64,000 nt of DNA from JBFWIW01 sp050253535. GTDB taxonomy: Bacteria; Bacillota; Clostridia; Oscillospirales; Oscillospiraceae. The translations under genes and the position numbers were made by a program. Position 1 is the stretch's first letter. Each line of letters opens with the position of its first letter. The stretch covers positions 4,857-68,856 of the forward strand of contig JBFWIW010000004.1 of the NCBI GenBank assembly GCA_050253535.1. The letters run 5' to 3'. Below the pieces are notes generated by a model. That model ran no database searches. It was given only the letters and a program-made list of their open reading frames with translations, and had not been told where the DNA came from. Below, piece after piece: positions 60,672-64,000 of the stretch.

Positions 60672-62141
60672 GTGGATGCTTTGGAAGTAAAGCTGGCCAA
60701 AATTGTCGGGGCAGCAAATGTATCCAATGAAAAAGCCGATATAGAGGCGTTTGCTTCAGATAAAAGCTTTGTAAAACCCATCCCTCCGCGTCTGATCGTT
60801 AAAGCGTACAGCGGAGCCGAGGTCGAAGCGATAATTAAACTGGCAAAGGACACGAAAACTCCGGTTGTCACTGTGAGCTCCGGGGCGCCGCATTTCCGCG
60901 GTGACACGGTGCCGAGCGTACCGGAAGCCATTATTCTTGACTTAAGCGGAATGAAAAAAGTTCTGAATATCAACAAGCTGCACCGTATGGCGGTAATCGA
61001 GCCGGGCGTGACCTATGGCGAGCTCGCGGAGGCTCTTCAAAAGGAAGGGCTTGAGCTGGCGCCGTGCCTTGCCCCGAGAGCGACGAAATCCGTTGTCGGA
61101 AGCCTTTTGGAACTTGAACCCAGACTGAACGCGATGCACCAGTGGGCGTATACGGACCCCCTGCGCTGTGTAGAGGTCACGTGGGGAGACGGAAATCGGA
61201 TGTATACCGGCGAGGCCGGCGGCCAGGTCATGGATGTTGCGCAGCAGTGGCAGGAAAACAAGTGGCAGGTTGAGCCGCTTGGCCCGATGATGCTGGATTT
61301 TTACCGGCTGCTTACCGGAGCGCAGGGTACGATGGGTGCGGTCACCTGGGCGTCAGTTCGCTGTGAACTCGCGCATCAGGCGCACAAGGCGTTTTTAGTC
61401 CCCGCAAAAACGGAAAAAGAGCTGATAGAGTTTATTTATCAGGTTGTGCGCAAGAGATTTTCCGATGAACTGTTTCTGATGAATTCGGCGCAGCTTGCCT
61501 CTCTTGCCGGAGAAAATGAAGAGCAGATAACGTCGCTGAAAGCGGAATTGCCGCCTTATATCGCGGTAGTGGGTGTCGGCGGGCGCGATCTGCTTCCGCA
61601 GGAGAGAATGCAGCAGCAGGAGGCGGATATCAAGGACATCGCGCAGCAGCTCGGTTTTGTCCCGGCGGCATCTCTCGCCGGAGTTTCCGCGGAGCATGTG
61701 TTTAAGAAAGCGTCTCAGCCCTGTACGGGAGTGTATTGGAAAGACCGCGCAAAGGGATCGTTCCAGGATATATTCTTTACAACAGTAATCGATAAAATCG
61801 CGGAGTATATAGACAAGATGTATGAGCTTGCCGCAAAAGCCTCATATAAAACGTCCGACATCGGGATATATGTACAGCCTGTGCACTGCGGAAGCGCCTA
61901 TCATATTGAATTTACATTGCCGTACAACCCTAACTGCAAAGTTGGCACCGCTAAGACAAAGGCGCTCTTTTTTGAGGCGAGCGAGACCTTTTCTGCGATG
62001 GGTGCTTTTTATTCAAGGCCTTACGGCAATTGGTCGGAATTGCAGATGAACAAAGATGCCATGGGCAAAAAGACGCTTGATACGCTCAAAAAAATATTTG
62101 ACCCCGAGGGAATAATGAACCCCGGCAAACTTTGTTTATAA
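60672..62141 (+). CDS. FAD-binding oxidoreductase (PCMH/GlcD-type)
   Basis: 489 residues from GTG 60672 with AGGAGG upstream. FAD-binding segment PVVTVSSGAPHFRGD, ILDLSGMKKVLNINKLHRMA, VIEPGVTYGELAEALQ and the family end FDPEGIMNPGKLCL. The C-terminal substrate domain has FYSRPYGNWSEL, more like vanillyl-alcohol oxidase than GlcD. It is expected to oxidise a hydroxy acid or related alcohol, passing electrons to the Fe-S protein encoded next. Confidence 0.87.
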   Translation: MDALEVKLAKIVGAANVSNEKADIEAFASDKSFVKPIPPRLIVKAYSGAEVEAIIKLAKDTKTPVVTVSSGAPHFRGDTVPSVPEAIILDLSGMKKVLNINKLHRMAVIEPGVTYGELAEALQKEGLELAPCLAPRATKSVVGSLLELEPRLNAMHQWAYTDPLRCVEVTWGDGNRMYTGEAGGQVMDVAQQWQENKWQVEPLGPMMLDFYRLLTGAQGTMGAVTWASVRCELAHQAHKAFLVPAKTEKELIEFIYQVVRKRFSDELFLMNSAQLASLAGENEEQITSLKAELPPYIAVVGVGGRDLLPQERMQQQEADIKDIAQQLGFVPAASLAGVSAEHVFKKASQPCTGVYWKDRAKGSFQDIFFTTVIDKIAEYIDKMYELAAKASYKTSDIGIYVQPVHCGSAYHIEFTLPYNPNCKVGTAKTKALFFEASETFSAMGAFYSRPYGNWSELQMNKDAMGKKTLDTLKKIFDPEGIMNPGKLCL

Positions 62142-62156
62142 GGGAGGAGGAGCGAT

Positions 62157-63431
62157 ATGTCATTAAAAGATTACAGAGCCATGATGGAGCGCTGCTCCGA
62201 TTGCCTTGGGTGCAAGTGGTCGCCTTTTGACAAGATACAGAGCCAGCGCTTCGGAGAAAATTGTCCTGAAAGCCTGTACTATAATTTTCTTACATATTCA
62301 GCCCGCGGAAAATTTCAGGCGGCGCAGGGCCTTTTGGACGGGGATTACGGTTATACGGACGCAATGTTCGAGGCGGCAACAGCCTGTACGTCCTGCGGCG
62401 CCTGCGATATAGCCTGCAAAATCTGCCGTTACAATCTGGAGCCGCTTGAGCACAACATTGCTCTTAAGAACGATGCCGTGGAAAAGGGCAGGATTCTGCC
62501 AGCGCAGGCAGCGATGATGAAGAGCCTGAAAGAGGAGCAGACGATGCTTGCCGGCATGAAAAAAGCGGACAGAACTTTATGGGCAAAGGACCTCGGCCTT
62601 AAGGATGCGATAAAGGAAGGCGCCGAGATAATATTTTTCCCCGGCTGCAAATTCAGTTATGACGAAAAATTACGCGATTCCGCAATAAAGGCGATAAAGA
62701 TTATAACGGGTGCCGGGGTCGAACTCGGGTATATGGGCGACGCCGACATGTGCTGCGCCGGAAGGGCTTATCAGCAGGGCTTTTTCAGGGAATTCGACGA
62801 AAGGGCACAGGGGAACATTAAAGCTTTTGAAAAAGCCGGCGTAAAGACAATCGTGACGCCGTGTTCCGATTGCTACAATGCGTTTAAACGCCTGTATGCA
62901 GCGCTGGGCTGCCAGGTGGAAGTCCTGCATGTGGTTGAATACCTGGATAAGCTCATAAGCGAAGGTAAAATTGTCCCGAAAAAGCGCGTTGATATGACGG
63001 TCACATATCATGACCCGTGCCATCTGGGCCGCCTGGGTGAGCCGTATGTTGCCTGGAACGGGACCGAGAAAAAAATAATGAATCAGGTTCACACATGGGA
63101 GCCGAGGCGTCCGAGATATAACGGCGCTTACGGTATATACGACGCTCCGAGAAGCGTGCTCTCCGCCATTCCGGGCCTGAGGCTCGCGGAGATGGAACGC
63201 ATACGAGAATATTCGTTCTGCTGCGGCGCCGGCGGAGGGTGCAGCGAAACCTATCCGGAATTTTCAAAGTGGACGGCGGGCGAGAGGATAACTGAGGCAA
63301 ACGCAACCGGAGCGGACGCGCTTGTCACGGCGTGTCCCTGGTGTGAGAGCAATTTTTTCGGAGTTAAGGACGAAAACGGAAAGTCGATACCCGTATACGA
63401 TGTCGTTGACATTGTGGCGATGTCGCTTTAG
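62157..63431 (+). CDS. Fe-S oxidoreductase with two CCG domains (GlcF/HdrD-like)
   Basis: 424 residues with GGGAGGAGG before ATG 62157. The N-terminal 4Fe-4S region holds CSDCLGC and CTSCGACDIACKICRYN. Two cysteine-rich CCG domains follow (CCAGRAYQQGFF with CSDCYNAF, and HDPCHLGR with CCGAGGGC and CPWCESNFF). In lactate/glycolate and heterodisulfide systems this subunit carries electrons from the flavoprotein. It lies between two FAD subunits. Confidence 0.9.
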   Translation: MSLKDYRAMMERCSDCLGCKWSPFDKIQSQRFGENCPESLYYNFLTYSARGKFQAAQGLLDGDYGYTDAMFEAATACTSCGACDIACKICRYNLEPLEHNIALKNDAVEKGRILPAQAAMMKSLKEEQTMLAGMKKADRTLWAKDLGLKDAIKEGAEIIFFPGCKFSYDEKLRDSAIKAIKIITGAGVELGYMGDADMCCAGRAYQQGFFREFDERAQGNIKAFEKAGVKTIVTPCSDCYNAFKRLYAALGCQVEVLHVVEYLDKLISEGKIVPKKRVDMTVTYHDPCHLGRLGEPYVAWNGTEKKIMNQVHTWEPRRPRYNGAYGIYDAPRSVLSAIPGLRLAEMERIREYSFCCGAGGGCSETYPEFSKWTAGERITEANATGADALVTACPWCESNFFGVKDENGKSIPVYDVVDIVAMSL

Positions 63432-63447
63432 GAAGGAGGCGTGTTAA

Positions 63448-64000
63448 ATGGCACTTTCAAAGGAAGTCTACGAAGCTTTTGAAGCGGCAGTCGGGAAGCG
63501 GAATGTCTCTCAGGATCCTGCCGTATGTGAGAGCTACCGCTGCTACGCGGCGCAGTCCTCCGCGCACTATGGCCCGTACGATCATAAAACACCGATGCCC
63601 GCGGCGGTTGTTCTGCCCGGCTGCACCGAAGAAGTCCAGAATATCGTGAGGCTCTGCAACAAGTATAAAATTCCATTTAAAGCGTCCACGACATTTTGGT
63701 CGGCAATGGGCTTTATCGGGGATGACAATTCCATACAGCTTGATATGCGCCGCATGAGCAAACTGAAAATAGACGAGCGCAACCAGCTTGCGATTGTCGA
63801 GCCGTACGCGATAGGCGCTGTGGTGCAGGTCGAGGCCATGAAAAAAGGGCTTAACCTCAACATGGCCGGCGTCGGGTGTTCTTCTTCAACACTCGCCGGT
63901 ACGGCCGGATGGGTCGCGTTCGGGCCTTCTTCTCTGTTTATGGGCACAGCCAGTGAAAATATGCTGGGTGCCGAATGGGTTCTTCCGAACGGCGAAATTC
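63448..64000 (+). CDS. Second FAD-binding oxidoreductase, cut by the right edge
   Basis: 184 residues visible, with AAGGAGG before ATG 63448; the frame is open to the end. PCMH-type FAD domain: AAVVLPGCTEEVQNIVRLCN, FKASTTFWSAMGFIGD, IVEPYAIGAVVQVEAMKKG, and NMAGVGCSSSTLAGTAGW. It is homologous to the flavoprotein at 60672. An FAD / Fe-S / FAD order resembles glcDFE-type complexes, though the length of this subunit is unknown. Confidence 0.87.
   Translation, partial: MALSKEVYEAFEAAVGKRNVSQDPAVCESYRCYAAQSSAHYGPYDHKTPMPAAVVLPGCTEEVQNIVRLCNKYKIPFKASTTFWSAMGFIGDDNSIQLDMRRMSKLKIDERNQLAIVEPYAIGAVVQVEAMKKGLNLNMAGVGCSSSTLAGTAGWVAFGPSSLFMGTASENMLGAEWVLPNGEI

Overview
The window looks like chromosomal DNA of an anaerobic, medium-GC Gram-positive bacterium of the class Clostridia (Oscillospiraceae-like is my best guess). 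This is inferred from strong AGGAGG ribosome binding sites, frequent TTG/GTG starts, lipobox lipoproteins, S-layer homology domains, an FHA/FtsW/PBP/Ser-Thr-kinase cluster, AbrB/SpoVT-type regulation, TPP riboswitches and oxygen-independent flavin/Fe-S dehydrogenases. It is a draft assembly: two runs of exactly 100 N (5717-5816 and 12779-12878) mark scaffold joins. The second is an artefact, because the same 127 bases lie on both sides.

Layout. 1-4603: end of an M20-type amidohydrolase, then an ABC importer (ATPase, two permeases, NMT1/THI5-like binding lipoprotein) and an unknown small protein. 4696-5847 (minus): Tad-like protein with a repeated Asn-Gly-Ser pattern, broken by a gap. 6113-7819: ammonium channel fused to a PII domain. 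8127-18726: cell-envelope block with FHA-FtsW, a transpeptidase, an HTH gene, a transmembrane Ser/Thr kinase, an SLH protein, and several unassigned regulators, small membrane proteins and a lipoprotein. 18861-24494: nadE, a small ACT-like protein, a ZIP metal transporter, a prepilin, a membrane protein, a 25-codon small gene and a zinc-ribbon protein. 24804-28873 (minus): thiD-thiC-thiM-thiE under two tandem TPP riboswitches. 28909-36221: a c-di-GMP signalling protein, a ferritin-like protein, an AbrB regulator and a three-gene glycosyltransferase/flippase group.

36865-64000 is an accessory catabolic region built around three complete TRAP transporters. System A (minus, 39014-47270) joins a TRAP transporter to a four-carbon acid-sugar kinase, a PdxA-family dehydrogenase, a zinc alcohol dehydrogenase, a beta-hydroxyacid dehydrogenase and a PPC-domain protein; it lies between a degenerate PrpR-type regulator and a LysR regulator. 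System B (plus, 49178-54048) has two tandem paralogous double-cupin proteins and a TRAP transporter. System C (plus, 54223-64000) begins with a TetR regulator whose own promoter and that of the third TRAP operon share the same operator layout, followed by an M24-fold protein, an enolase-superfamily dehydratase and an FAD / Fe-S / FAD oxidoreductase set that runs off the right edge. Together these point to uptake and anaerobic oxidation of sugar acids or other hydroxy acids; the exact substrates cannot be read from sequence.

The strongest regulatory finds are the tandem TPP riboswitches, the 25-codon gene with a perfect consensus promoter and its own terminator, the paired TetR operators, and a hairpin-forming intergenic repeat present twice, one copy lying between the riboswitches and thiD. 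No rRNA, tRNA, CRISPR array, insertion sequence or phage gene was seen.
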